From assembly GCA_016748015.1 (NCBI GenBank), contig JAAOMT010000675.1:570314-634313 (forward strand): a stretch of 64,000 bases of DNA, in the 5' to 3' direction. The notes beneath the pieces are model-generated. The model had not been told where the DNA came from and searched no databases. It saw only the letters and a program-made list of their open reading frames with translations. Source of the stretch: Geosiphon pyriformis. Taxonomy: Eukaryota > Glomeromycota > Glomeromycetes > Archaeosporales > Geosiphonaceae. The number at the start of each line of letters is the position of its first letter. Positions within the stretch are counted from its first letter, which is position 1. Below are positions 26,501 to 38,589 of this stretch, piece after piece. The position numbers were made by a program, and so were the translations under genes.

Positions 26501-27660
26501 AGATTCTTCAGCACACTTGAATTCCAGCAGTTTAGAAGAGCAATAAGATTTTCTAACTTTAGCCAAAACTGATTTAATATTATCAAAACAAGACCCAGAA
26601 CCAACAAGCAACTTTACAGCAGCTGCATTAACAGCATCAACACCCTCCTACTTAACCAGCAAAGAGTCAAATTCATCACAAGAAGCCAGTTGAGAGGCTT
26701 TAACAATTCTAGAAACCAAAAGTTCAAGCTTGTAAAACCTAGACAACTCCCTAGTAAAAGCACAATTGTAGCTTTTGAACTATTTTTTTTTAAAGATCTT
26801 TTCAGCCAATAGGCACATCATCTTATGGATAGTATTCCATATTGTGCCCAAGTCTATGAGTTTTTCAGACTCTATAAAATTTCCAAAGAACATAACAGCA
26901 TTATCTGCTGAAACTTCCTTAAACCTAGTCCATTTGTCAACACTCACACTCTTAAAATCAAATTTCCAATAATCTCTGTTTGCTTGCTTGTAAAGAGAAA
27001 TCAACCACATGTTCAGCAATCCACTTAAACCCAAAGACACAGAAACAGCTTTGTGATCAGTATCAAAATAGTCCCCAATATCAGCCACATTACAACTCAC
27101 TACTGTGTTAACCAAATTTGAAGAAACAAACACATAGTCAATTAATTTAGCCACACTCTGAAAATTGATCCAAGTTGGCACTTTTACAAATGAACTCTCA
27201 CCCAATAAATTGAACAAACCCAAATTAAGGCATCTTCTGAAACTGGCACACTTAATGGAATCATTTTCATTAAAGTTACCACCCAAGATAACAAAAGAGA
27301 ATTTATTAATTGCCTTTGCAATTATAGAATTAATATTATTAGTTTGAGAAAAATGAACAGCCAGAGACACCAGCATAAAGCCCCAAAATTGACACAGAAA
27401 GTTTGTTCTTGAAAAGCAATCTAATAGATAGGAGCCAACCAGACACCTCAGAAACTTTGCATACATGTTTTGCTAATGAAAAGTTCATGATAATCACAAC
27501 ACTAGCACCCAGATAACCAGATTCCAAACCAGAAGTGAACACCTGCATGCCATCAAATTTGTTGACAATCTAGGAGCAAATCTTTTCCTTTAACTTCAAT
27601 TCTGTAAAAATAGAAATTAAATTGTTTATGTCTTTGTGCCAATAAATAATATCATCCTAT
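23505..27660 (-). pseudogene. LINE 3 ORF2 (endonuclease-RT-RNase H), broken
   Basis: The endonuclease (26,780-27,548) has VILGGNFNEN (Asp to Asn in the GGDFNEN motif), DYVFVSSNLV and DHKAVSVSL. RT pieces run 24,804-26,611, with GAFIDDTIW intact and a Gln-to-TAA stop just before DIYKAYDSV (about 25,770). RNase H (24,117-24,416) shows VYTDES, a Glu in MELQVIVLAL and LFSDS. The C-terminal Cys/His motif CLFCENIEIFNHVFSC is at 23,505-23,774. A Trp codon used in LINE 1 (KICPWIINKF) is TAG near 27,570. Confidence 0.8.
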
Positions 27661-27887
27661 TTTGTAGGATTATTTATTCTTTTAATGTTGTAAGTAGCAA
27701 TTTTCCAAATTAGATCACTTATTGAAAAGTGAGTTGAAGAAACACACTACCAGCCAAAATCAAATTATCAAGATAAGCTGACAAACTTAGCACTGAAACA
27801 GAGAGACTTTTTAGCATAGCTTTAAACTTGGCAGTCTCAAGAGAGACAAATAAACCTAAAGCCTTAACAGTCTTGTCACTAGTGATC

Positions 27888-29600
27888 TTACCTAAACTCT
27901 CTCCTATTACTATATTGTTCACATAATTCTGCAATGGGGAGAGTTACCAGCAGCTGACATTCAGGACTAAACTGAAAAACAGCTGGCACAAGTGATTCCA
28001 ACCTCTTAGCCAACTTACTAATTTGTCTTGCAAAACTGGCAAGACTGCATTCCAAAGTCATAAACCTTTCTTCAAAGCTGTTTGTATCCAGAGAGGTAGG
28101 CTTCATCTTTGAAGAAGAGCCAGAGTTTAAAAGACCACTGCATATTAAGAGAAGAGGAACAGAAAATATATCAACAATCTTCACCCAAGAGATACCATCA
28201 AAAAAGACTGGATAAGCAACAGGAGCCAAATATTTGGCATAAATAGCAGCCAGTCTGCTTTTATCAGCATCAGAAAAAACTTTGCATGAGAGATTATTGG
28301 AGAGAAGTTTTTCACTAGTGATACAGTTCAATAATATATGACCTGAATTCTTATACTTGGCACACTTAGCTAAAACTAGACAAGACCAATAAAAATAAGT
28401 ACTCTTCAATACTGGAGTGGTACCTATGGCAGCATTCAATAATTCAGCTGAGTCAAAACAAACAACAGTACATCTGGCCCGAGCATAAGTAACAGAATAA
28501 TAATTGATTACACAAGTTTTCTCATCCACAGAACCAATGAAATTCCAGATGTTATAAGCATTTATACCCACTGATAGAGTATAGAGCAGCACTCTGTAAT
28601 GATTCTTCATGTTCTATGTTTTCTTGTCCAAGTCTGATCTAGCCACATGTACTGTATCTTTTCCAATCAGAATGAACTATTTGGCTGTAACCAAATCAGT
28701 CTGATCTGACTGGTCAAACTTAACCATAGTTTTTTGCCATAATCTAACCAACTGCATCTTGATTGATCTAATTGAACCAAATTCAAACAGCACAGTACAC
28801 ATAGCCTTAGCTAATGTACCAACAGAAATTTTTTTTAACACTACAGTCTGATTTGAATACCCAGATGATTTTTTGAGATTAGTGTTCATCAAGATTTTTA
28901 CATTAGCAGCCTTTTTGGTGGCATTTGCTAAACTTAATTCAGAAGTAAATATTACTCTAACAATTTCTGAGAATTTTAAGAAATAAAGACTCCTCCCAAA
29001 ACCATTAATTTCTAAAAATAATTTTTTTATCACCAAATATTTCTCTTAAGATGTCCTTTTAGCAATTTTGTCTAGTCCAATATTCAAAACAAAAGATTTA
29101 TAAATAGAGACATTGACCAAGTTTTTTAAGGGGAGGAGAAGTTCCAGTAGAACATTCAAAAGAACATTATCATCATTATTATCAACCAAGAAATTAATCT
29201 TCTCTAATGGTTTACCCAATGCTTTTGTTGTTTTGACTCACAAATCTTTAGATGTTTGATCAAAATTCTCACCAGTATAAGCACTGCCTTCACTATAATC
29301 AAAGCTGGTTTCCTCAACCAGACACTTCTTTTTCATATTAATACTATTAAATTCAATGGTGTCATTAGTCTTAAAACCCCATGAATGACTACTTTAAACA
29401 TTAAGGACAATTTTTTCATTGCCAAAACCATTCTCCAAAGTACTATTTCTCCTCTTTTTCCTTGGAACAACAGATTTAAAGCTATCATTAGAACCAGAAA
29501 CTTTAATTGTCTTCTTAGAATCAGAAACTTTAACTGCCTTCTTCATAACAGCAATACTACAGCCAACAGTAGACTTGTAGTCAAAAATAAATGGTTTTAC
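27888..29600 (-). pseudogene. LINE 3 ORF1, broken
   Basis: Pieces 28,677-29,036 and 27,888-28,610 align to the LINE 1 ORF1 (for example EINGFG and VLFEFGSIRSIKMQL). The zinc knuckle reads CAKYKNSGHILLNC, so the second Cys is now Tyr, a G-to-A change. The N-terminal Lys/Ser-rich part contains a small tandem duplication near 29,498-29,545. No full frame remains. Confidence 0.75.
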
Positions 29601-29677
29601 TCATAGAAAAAGAATACAAGAAAATAGTAGAAAAAACAGATAAGGAAAATAGACCAATAAGAGAATAGTATTTAGCA

Positions 29678-30600
29678 TGTAAGCACATTGCTCAGCAATA
29701 TAAAGCATTGTCAGAAAATCATGGCACATTGTTCAGCAATGAGCACATTGTCAGAAATTACAGGTATATTGTTCAGCAATATAAGCATTGCTTGAGAAAT
29801 CATGGCAAATTGCTCACAAATGTACAGAATCTCATATAACATAAATTATATATATATAGCAAGAGTGTTAAAAGCAGAAAAAGTAATTCCAAGAGAATTC
29901 AAGAATTCCTGGAGAATTCAATAGAGTTTTATTAATTTAGAACAATCTCCTTTCTTCTCTATTTATTAACTCTCATTTCAAGAATAGTTGCTATCAACCA
30001 AAATGGAATTATATAAATAAAAGATCTCACCAATTCTTCAAATTCATGTTATTGTCATTTGTTTGAAAATATAATCACTCTTCCATTTATCAACACTTCA
30101 TATTGATAAAATCCAACACTTAACCACACTAGAACAATAGCTCTTGATCATGACTATTGACAGGATACTAACTTGAATTACCTTGACTTATTTCTAATTT
30201 CTTATTTTCTTTTTATTTTATTTTCTTTTATTTTATTTTCTTTTATTTGTTAACTTATTACTGATTAAAAAAATTAAACATTGAGTAATTGATGTTAAAG
30301 ATAGCCTAGTAAAAGACCCAGAAATAAGGATAGAATTATATATATTAACGGATAGCTTACCAGAAGGGCACAACTGCCAGATTAAACCGGCCACCATGCT
30401 GAAGACAGAAATTGGGAAAATGACTTGAGAAATCAACCAAAACCAACCATAGTGAATCTCTGTTCATTATACAAAAGACTCTACAACAAAACCTTCAGAT
30501 AAATCAACACCTTCAGATATTACCAACAACATTATATTAATTGAGTACCAAGTTATGAGTTTGTTATTTGCTTTAAGACTCCAAATAATCACCTGTAACA
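29678..30600. mobile_element. LTR-like repeat, copy B, inserted in LINE 3 5' UTR
   Basis: It separates LINE 3 ORF1 from the LINE 5' UTR motif. Possible ends are TGTAAGCAC and CACCTGTAACA, which are TG...CA and weakly inverted to each other. The left part (29,678-29,820) holds several short repeats of the type GCTCAGCAAT / TTGTTCAGCAAT. The rest matches copy A at 12,530-13,220 but is less decayed. No coding region; likely a solo LTR. No target duplication was resolved. Confidence 0.6.
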
Positions 30601-30710
30601 ACAGTTTAAATTTATTATACTGAATTGTAAAAAACTTCTTTTAAAAAAAACTTTTTGGCTTTTTTTTGGGAATTTTAGATAAAGGAAAGAAAGAAGTTTT
30701 TTTAAATAAT

Positions 30711-32115
30711 TATATTATATTAAAATTTAATTATTAAAAAAATTTTAATAAAACCACAAAAATTAAATTCGTTTATATTAAACTTATTTTTTAATTTTTA
30801 TATAATTTTATTTATTAAAATTAATTATTAAAAACAATATTAACTTTTTTTATTTTAAGATTTTTATATGTATTTTTAACTATAAAAAAAATAATTAAAA
30901 TAATTAAAATACTAATTAATTTAATAATAAACTTAATTAATACAGTTAAATTAGTAATTTAAGATTCTAAAAAATTTAATCTAAAACTAATCAGCAAAAA
31001 CAATCAAAAATACAGTAATAAAAGAAGCCAATAGTACAAAAATCTTAATATATAGCTTAATAATAACAAAAAAAATTATAATTTTTAAGAATATTTATTA
31101 ATTTAGATAAAAACTTAAAAAAAAAATGAAAAAATTTTATAATTTATAATTAAATAGTCTAAATTTTAATATTTATAATAACAGTAATATTTAAAATTCT
31201 ATTATTATTATAAATATTTGAATTAATAATTAGTTTGTAAATTAATGTTTTTGATTTTAATTATAATTTGAAGATTTTGGTTTATTTAAAAATATTTAAT
31301 AATAGAATTTTTTGTATAATAAACAAAATTTAATAATAATAATAAATAATAAATAATATTTAATTTTTTAACATAATAACTAATTTATTCTGATGTTTTT
31401 TATTCTTTTGGTAAACAATTTTAGTTTTTTAACTATTTTTCTCAAATAATTTTAATGTTATAATTTTAGTACTTTTTTTTAATTAATTAATAAACAAAAA
31501 ACAAATCCAAAAAATAAAAATTAATTTCTTATTAATAAGTATAATTAAAAGCTATTGTTTTAATGTTATTAATAGTATTATATTAATATTATTTATAATA
31601 ATTAAGAAATAATTAGATTTTAATAAAATAAATATAGATTTATAAAAATTGAATTTTAAATAAATGTTTTTTGTTATAAGTGCTAAATTGTTAACTATTG
31701 AAGTTACTTAATAAAAATTAAATTAAACTTATTTGTTTTTTTGCTTTTATAATTATTATTATATATATAAATTTTTATAATATAAAATTTTTAAAATTTT
31801 TAATGATTTTTATACTTTTTTTAAATTATTGTTAAAATTTTTGATATTTTTGTTAGTTTTTCTAAAATTTTTGAAATTTTTGTTAATATTTTTAAAATTT
31901 TTAATATTATATATTTAGATAATTTATATTATATTTTTATTTGTTATTTTTTTTGTTTTATTTTATAAATAATATTACTAAATATAATATTTATATAAAG
32001 TATTAATCTTTAAATAATAAAATTTATAATTTTAAAAACTTAAAAATTACAGCAATAAAATATTAATAATAATAAAAATTAGAAAAACAAAAATAAAACA
32101 AATTAATTACCAATT
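30711..32115. other. AT-rich DNA, no gene
   Basis: Mostly A/T with runs such as AAATTTTTGAAATTTTTG. I see no recoverable domain; it probably holds unrecognisable repeats. Confidence 0.5.
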
Positions 32116-32119
32116 TAAA

Positions 32120-32795
32120 AAAATATGTTGAGGTTTCGGACCATATGTTTTTTTGCCCATTTGATACTGCTGGTCATGCTCAGTTAGTGAAGGTTCATGC
32201 ATTTGCTTGGGAGTCATACTCAAGCTTATATTACTTTTCTTTATGTGTTTCGCAGTTGCTTTCTACTTGCTTCTCCAATATTGGTGTTGGTATGGCTCTG
32301 TGTAAGGACTTCGTTTTCAAGAAGTGATATCGTGAATCTGTTGCTGTTTTTAGAGACTCTAAGATTGCAGCTCGGAATATCATGGCCTTTATGAATGAAT
32401 TTTGTCTTGTGTTTTGTGATGATGTTTGGCTAGTACACGCTAAGCACTGAGCAGTTATGAAGAAAGCTAACATAATCCCACATGATGGTTCTGTTCCTGT
32501 TTCTGTCTCTGGTCTTTTTTTGGTGCTCTTGGCCAGTGTGGTTAGATTGTTAGGTATTGCGGACGCATTTGGTGTTCATTTTGGGTTTCATAAATTTTGT
32601 TTATTTTTTTCTGGTTTAGGTGACATGGTTTTGGTACATATAAGTACCTAGTGTTGTCCTGACTAGCTTGAGTGGCTGTTTACATGTAGAAAATGCATGA
32701 TTCATATTTAATTTAGATTACCTGTATGATATATTGTATTAGACAGTATTTGGACCTCACTCATTAAAATAAAAAAAATTAAAAAAATTAAAAAA
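32120..32795 (+). mobile_element. 5'-truncated LINE 3' end, degenerate
   Basis: Homologous to 6,176-6,860: FFCPFDTAGHAQL, then AFGVHFGFHKFCLFFSG, a TAG, and the 3' UTR TAGTGTTGTCCTGACTAG ending in AAAAAATT repeats at about 32,765-32,800. Two in-frame stops break the frame (after FKK and in AKH*AVMKK), so it is dead. Confidence 0.8.
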
Positions 32796-32799
32796 ATTA

Positions 32800-34985
32800 A
32801 ATTGCTAATTTTAAAGACTATATAATTAAAAAAAATTAACTAATTTAATTTTAAAAATGTTTTTTAAAATAATAACTTTTTTTTAATATAAATTAGCAAG
32901 CAAAAATAATAATAATAGTAAAAAAGTTTTTAAAATAAAAAATAGTATATTGTTATAAGTCTATATATTTTAACTTAATAAAATAATTTTATTAAAAATA
33001 CTAAGAATATTTTTATAAAAAGCTTAAAAGTTTTTAATAATAGACTAATTAATAAACCAATCTTCTTAACTATTATTACTATACTTAGTATTATTAACAC
33101 TACTTCTTTAAAATAATCAAAAAAACCAAAGATTTCAAAAAGTAGAAGCAGTTACTTGTTTTTGTTATTGTTACACTAAAATTTTTGTGGTTTTAAATAA
33201 AATCTTGGATAAGATTTCTATTATATTATTTAGGATATTATTTAAAATAAACCAAAATCAATTACTGGCTATATTGCTAAATATGATATCTTTTGGCAAA
33301 TTTTTATTGATTTTAAAAGCAAAGCAATAGTTTTTTATTAAATTATTTGTTCTTGAGAACTGAACTGATTAAATAAAAACTAATTTATTATTATTATTTT
33401 TAATTTTTGGTGTTGTTATTGATAATATTTAAGAAATTATCTTTAATTATCAAAAGTTTACTGAATAAATAGTCTTTATTTTAATGTTTAATACTATTTT
33501 TAAAATCAAATTAACTTATATTAAGACTGTTTTTTAGTTTGTACATGGTTTTTTAGATGTAAAATCAATATTAAAGAACAATATAAAGCTTTTTTGCATG
33601 GAGTTTGCTTCTTAAAAGTTTCTAAAAACTGTGATTTTGGTCAAGCTTACAAGCTTTGTTTATTAGATCACTTTTAAAATTACTAAATTTTTGGTGGTTT
33701 TTGAATTTGGTTTTTTTTTTGCTATTATTGTGCTGTATAATATGTCTTTAGATATATTTATTGTTAAGATTAAGACAATACTTAGTGTGTTTAATAAGAT
33801 TACTTGTATTATACTAAAGTTTATTGGTATTTGATAATACATAGTTGTTTATTTTAAAAAACCAAATGTTACTGTATCTATTTTGAATTATTAGTTAGTT
33901 CTAATAAATAAAAATAGTATTAAAATTTTTTTTTTGGTTAATTAAAATAAGACTATTTTATTTTAAGATAGATTTAAAACCAAGTTAGTTAACTTTTTCT
34001 TTGGTTATACTGTCTTTAAAATCAGCAATATGATTTTGCAAATTAGTAATTAATTCTGTTTTATTTTTTACTTTTCAAATTCTGATTGTTATTTTCAGTT
34101 TGCATTGATTATATTTAGTTTTTAGATGAATTTAAATATTATAATAATTAAGATTAGTATATTAAAAAAGTGTTATATTTGATGAGAAATTTTTAGTTAT
34201 TAATAATATTTTAAGTATTAAAAAATAAGCCATTTGACTATAAATTGTAAAGTGTTTTTACTTTTTTTTTCGAAAATTTTCAAAGTATTTATACTCTGTT
34301 TTATAGACACAAAATCTTATGTTAAGATTTTTGTTTTTGCAAGCTTTTTTGAATTTTTTTTTTTGGCAGATCTTTTTTTTTCTTCTATAATTGTTAATAA
34401 TTTTTTAGTTGGTTTTTTTAGAGTTTGATTTGGCCAAGTTAATTATTTTGATTGGATTTATTATTAAGTCTATTGGTTTTTTAGTAACTGTATTTAAATA
34501 ATTTGTTAAGAATAATTTTGTTTTAAATAGTATTCTTAGCTTTAGAATTAATAAGTTTATAGTATATCTAAGTGTTTTTAGCAAAATTGTTGGTAAGTTA
34601 AAAAAAAATGGTTTTATTAAAAAATAAAGTTATAAACATATTTGGTGGTTCAATAAGTCAAGTTATTATTAATAATAAAATGTTTTTTAATTTGATATTA
34701 TTTTGATTTATAAATCTGTTAATATTAAAATTAATTTCTTAAAAACAGTTAAATAGTTAATTAGATTAGTTTTTTATAATATTACTTTGTTTAATATAAT
34801 TTAAAAAATGTTTTTTTTAAATAATTTTTCTTTTGTTGTATCAATATAATATAGCCTAAATTGGGTTAAATAGATAGTTACATATAAAAAGTCTGTAAAT
34901 TATATTTAGTATTAAGATATTTAGTTTGTTTTTAACTTTTAAATAGTAGTTGGATCATACTTATTAAATATTTAATAAAAAAATA
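32800..34985 (+). mobile_element. AT-rich LINE relics with decayed 3' tail
   Basis: The tail at 34,855-34,975 aligns base for base with the 3' UTR at 16,240-16,360: GGCCAGTCACGTGTAG has become AGATAGTTACATATAA. Upstream, 33,500-34,430 looks like decayed coding sequence but I could not assign domains with confidence. Confidence 0.5.
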
Positions 34986-36469
34986 TTAAAAAAATATTAA
35001 ATACAATAGAATAAACATAAAAAAATACAAAAATTATTATAAACAACTTTATAATCTTAAATATAATTAAAAAAACAAAAATACCAATAATAATTTTGGA
35101 AATAATATTTAAAAAAGTTTAAAATATAAAATTTATATAAAGCAACTTAATATTGTTTTTTAAAATTAACTTAAGTTCAACAAAACCAGATAGCAAATAA
35201 AACAAAAAATTAATAAAAGCCAATTTAATCTTAAATATAATATTAGACATCAAAATAAATATTATTTACCCAAAAAATTTTTAATAATTACAAATTATTT
35301 CTTAAATATTATTAAAAACAAAAAAAAAATCATTAATTCAATTTTTATTTAATTAGTTTAATTTTTAAAATTAAATAGCTTAATAAATTAATTAATTAAA
35401 AACATGTTTAAAAACATGTCTTATTTTGCTTTTAAAACTAATAATAAAATATTATATTTAATAATATAGCTAATAATTAATTTTAGATTATTTTAAAAAA
35501 CATATTGTTATTATTATGCTTATATTAAAAAAAAGTTATAATTGCTATAATAAAAATTTTATTCAAGATTTTATTTAAAACTACAAAAAAATTTGATATA
35601 ATAATAGTAAATAAGAGCAATTATTATTGTTTCTTGGACTTTTTGACCATTTGTAAAGTAATAATAATAATAATAGTGATAAAAACAAAAAGACCAATTT
35701 GTTAACTAACTTATTATTAAAAACTTTAAGGCTTTTAAAGAAAATAAAAACAATACTAAAACTAATTCTAATGTGTTTCTTAAAAAAAACTTAAACTAAA
35801 AAAAACCACTAATCAAAAAAGAAAAAAATAGGTTAAAAATTACCAAAAACACCATTATACTATTAATATTTAAAAAAAATATTTTCAAGGTATTTGTTTA
35901 ATTGCTTTTATAATAAAGAACATTTTGTTAAAACTTTATTAATTATTATAGAAAAGTAATATTTGCAACTATTTTATTCTTTGCTTTAATTATGGCTATA
36001 AAAATAAGAGAGAAAAATTTTTTGTATAATACTTTTAATTTTTTAATTATGGTTTAACCTATTGAGTTGTTTTTGTTAAACAAAAATAATATATATATAA
36101 TTATTAAAATTACACAAAATTATTATTAATTATATGTACATATATATACATATTAAAACGTTTATTAACAATAAATTTTATTGCTCAAATTTTACAAAAA
36201 ATTTTTACAATTAAAATTAACCTTGGTTTTACACATTTAAATACAACTTTGTAATTTAATTATCCTGATTTTATTTTCATATTGCTATATAGCAAGGAAA
36301 TCAGATATAATAAAATCAGAAGTTGGTTAAGAATTGAAATACATCAAAAGAAACAAGCTAGCCAAATGTCTAAATGCTGACTTGTAGATTGGGTGATTTG
36401 AAAATTTAGTTATTTTTAAAATTCACATAAGATCGGTCAAGAAGCAGTTTTAAACTTGCAATTTTAGCC
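34986..36469. other. AT-rich DNA and CYT1 upstream region
   Basis: No gene seen. The last ~170 bp are less AT-rich and should contain the CYT1 promoter. Confidence 0.5.
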
Positions 36470-38124
36470 ATGTTTGTTTCTAGGTTTTCAAGACCCGCAC
36501 TAAAAAGGCCTTTACAGCTTTTATCTCAAAGCTCTTTCACTCAGGTTGTGATTGGCCAATAATAACTTTACTCGCAAAAAGTAACTAATCTTTAGCCGAA
36601 TCTCTCGTATAGGCTCGATGCAGCTTTTCTACCGCTACCTCTAGTCAATCGGTTCGCATTTTCGTTTTTTGCTCTTCATAGATTTCGTTTTATAATTTCA
36701 GGTTTCAGTTAAATCAAATTCGTTTTTCCAAGAAGGAAAATTTGCCATTCCAACACAGTGTCTTAATAATATAATGTATTCACATATTTAAGATTGTACT
36801 GAGTTCATGGCAAAATAAAGTTTTGCTATATGGAGGATTGGTTAAGCCCTAATACGTTTGCACAGAAATTACTTTAATATCATTCAATCTCTCTAGACCT
36901 TAAAGGCTTTTGGAACTCCCGCAGCCGCTATTGCTTTGATCTTGGGTGGTGGCGGTTATTTTCTATATGCTAATCCTATACATGCCAACATGGTCGATGA
37001 AGGACTTCATCCAGCCGCCTATCCTTGGTCACATAAGGGACCGCTCAGTTCTTTTGATCATGCTAGGTGAGGTTTAAAGAATAACTCGTTTTTAAGGATC
37101 CTTTCTTGAAATACCCATAAAAATTATATGATGAGCGATCGGGGCCTTTTATTTATCTATAATTATTATATTTTCAAAAGCATACGTCGTGGCTATCAAG
37201 TCTATAGAGAGGTTTGCTCTGCATGTCATTCATTAGAATTCGTTGCGTGGCGCAATTTGGTCGGAGTTTCGCATACACTGGACGAAGTCAAAGCGATGGC
37301 TGAAGAAGTCGAATACACTGACGGTCCTAATGATCAAGGTGAAATGTACCAACGGCCTGGTAAACCATCTGATTATTTTCCCAAACCTTATCCTAATGAA
37401 GAAGCGGCACGTGCTGGTAACGGTGGAGCCCTTCCTCCAGACCTTTCATTAATGATCAAGGCGCGTCACGGTGGTGCGGTATGTATTCTAAATTCTTTGT
37501 CTCAAATTGCTTACTAATTTGTGCGTCGAAACGTTCAGAGTCGAAGTTTTGAGAAGGTATTGAAAGCAATATGCTTTCTGCTCATGATCCATCTTCTTAG
37601 GATTATGTTTTTGCACTGCTTACTGGGTACGTAGATCCGCCAGCTGGTGTCGAGATTCGGGAAGGATTAAATTATAATCCTTATTTCCCTGGCGCTGCAA
37701 TCGCCATGGCGAGGCTCTTGTATGATGGTTTAGTTGAATATGAAGATGGTAATATTTTATTTAACCAATTAATTACAACTTTGCACTTATGAAAAATTAA
37801 ATGGATAAATTTTTTCTTTCAGGCACTCCTGCAACGACTTCTCAAATGGCCAAGGATGTAACAACCTTTCTGTCATGGGCTGCAGAACCCGAGCATGATG
37901 ATCGTAAAAAGATGGGTGCCAAAGCAGTAGTTATTCTCTCCATACTGACCCTACTTTCCGTTTGGATAAAGAAAAATCGGTGGGCCGTACTTAAATCTAG
38001 GAAGATAGTGTATGTTTCTATAATATTAATTTTATTGATTTCTATTATTCTGATCAACATAACATTTGCTGTTTTCCTTTAGTTATGCCCCCCCGCGAAG
38101 ATAGGGGCTCTAGCCAAAATTTAA
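36470..38124 (+). CDS. CYT1: Cytochrome c1, heme protein of complex III, 6 exons
   Basis: Passes electrons from the Rieske protein to cytochrome c in the inner mitochondrial membrane. Exons: 36,470-36,544; 36,897-37,066; 37,181-37,478; 37,601-37,748; 37,823-38,013; 38,083-38,124, giving 307 residues. An Arg/Ser presequence and a hydrophobic sorting segment ([16 protein letters not shown]) form a bipartite signal. The heme site is CSACHS, with GALPPDLS and the Met ligand in AIAMARLL; the C-terminal anchor is [16 protein letters not shown]. The first intron is long (352 bp) and could hide another small exon near 36,702. The last exon is inferred from a phase-matched GT-AG pair; without it the frame reads into a hydrophobic tail unlike the family. 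Confidence 0.93.
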
Positions 38125-38589
38125 ATTTATCCCACGAAAATTACTCGGCGCGATCAACTATTTTATTAGTGTGCAAAATCAAATGTTATCCGCAAGTATT
38201 CCTCGAACATTATATACTATTCAGAGCGCTCTTGAAACAATAAACAATGTATGAAAGTCACTAGGAGGAGATTTATCAAAAGTAAGGTATCAATTTTCGC
38301 CCTCGCATTTTGCTATATCGATGCTATGGTTAAGAAATTTTTTACCCTGCATGATTCAATATTGATGCGGCTATTTTTTTATGGCCGTGTATGTACGGGT
38401 GGGAAAGATCTGTGTACTTGATTCTGGTCTTTGGGTCAAAACTTTTTTGATTCATGGATTTGGAAATAGATTATTGGGACAGAAAAACTTGGGCGTTATG
38501 AATTACTCGTCACTTGCTGGAAAATTTCGATTGTCAATACGCACTTTCCAAAGAAATAATTGATCCAATAGCCAATTTTACTAGAAAAG
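38125..38589. other. Intergenic between convergent CYT1 and HERPUD-like
   Basis: 3' UTR sequence for both genes; short plus-strand ORFs here look like chance. Confidence 0.5.

Larger units (their letters stand above)
22910..30710 (-). mobile_element. LINE 3, full-length but inactive, 5' UTR interrupted
   Basis: Minus-strand element: 5' UTR remnant at 30,610-30,710 (matching the LINE 1 5' end around 5,590-5,665), an LTR-like insertion (about 29,678-30,600), then ORF1 (about 27,900-29,600), ORF2 (about 23,500-27,660) and the 3' UTR ending near 22,910-23,075. All family domains are present in order. Stops and frameshifts break every long frame, so it can be mobilised only in trans, if at all. 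Confidence 0.85.

Noticed and set aside
29678-29830. Repeats of GCTCAGCAAT considered as a CRISPR array
   Set aside because: Units are short, irregular and within an LTR-like element of a eukaryotic genome; no spacer structure.
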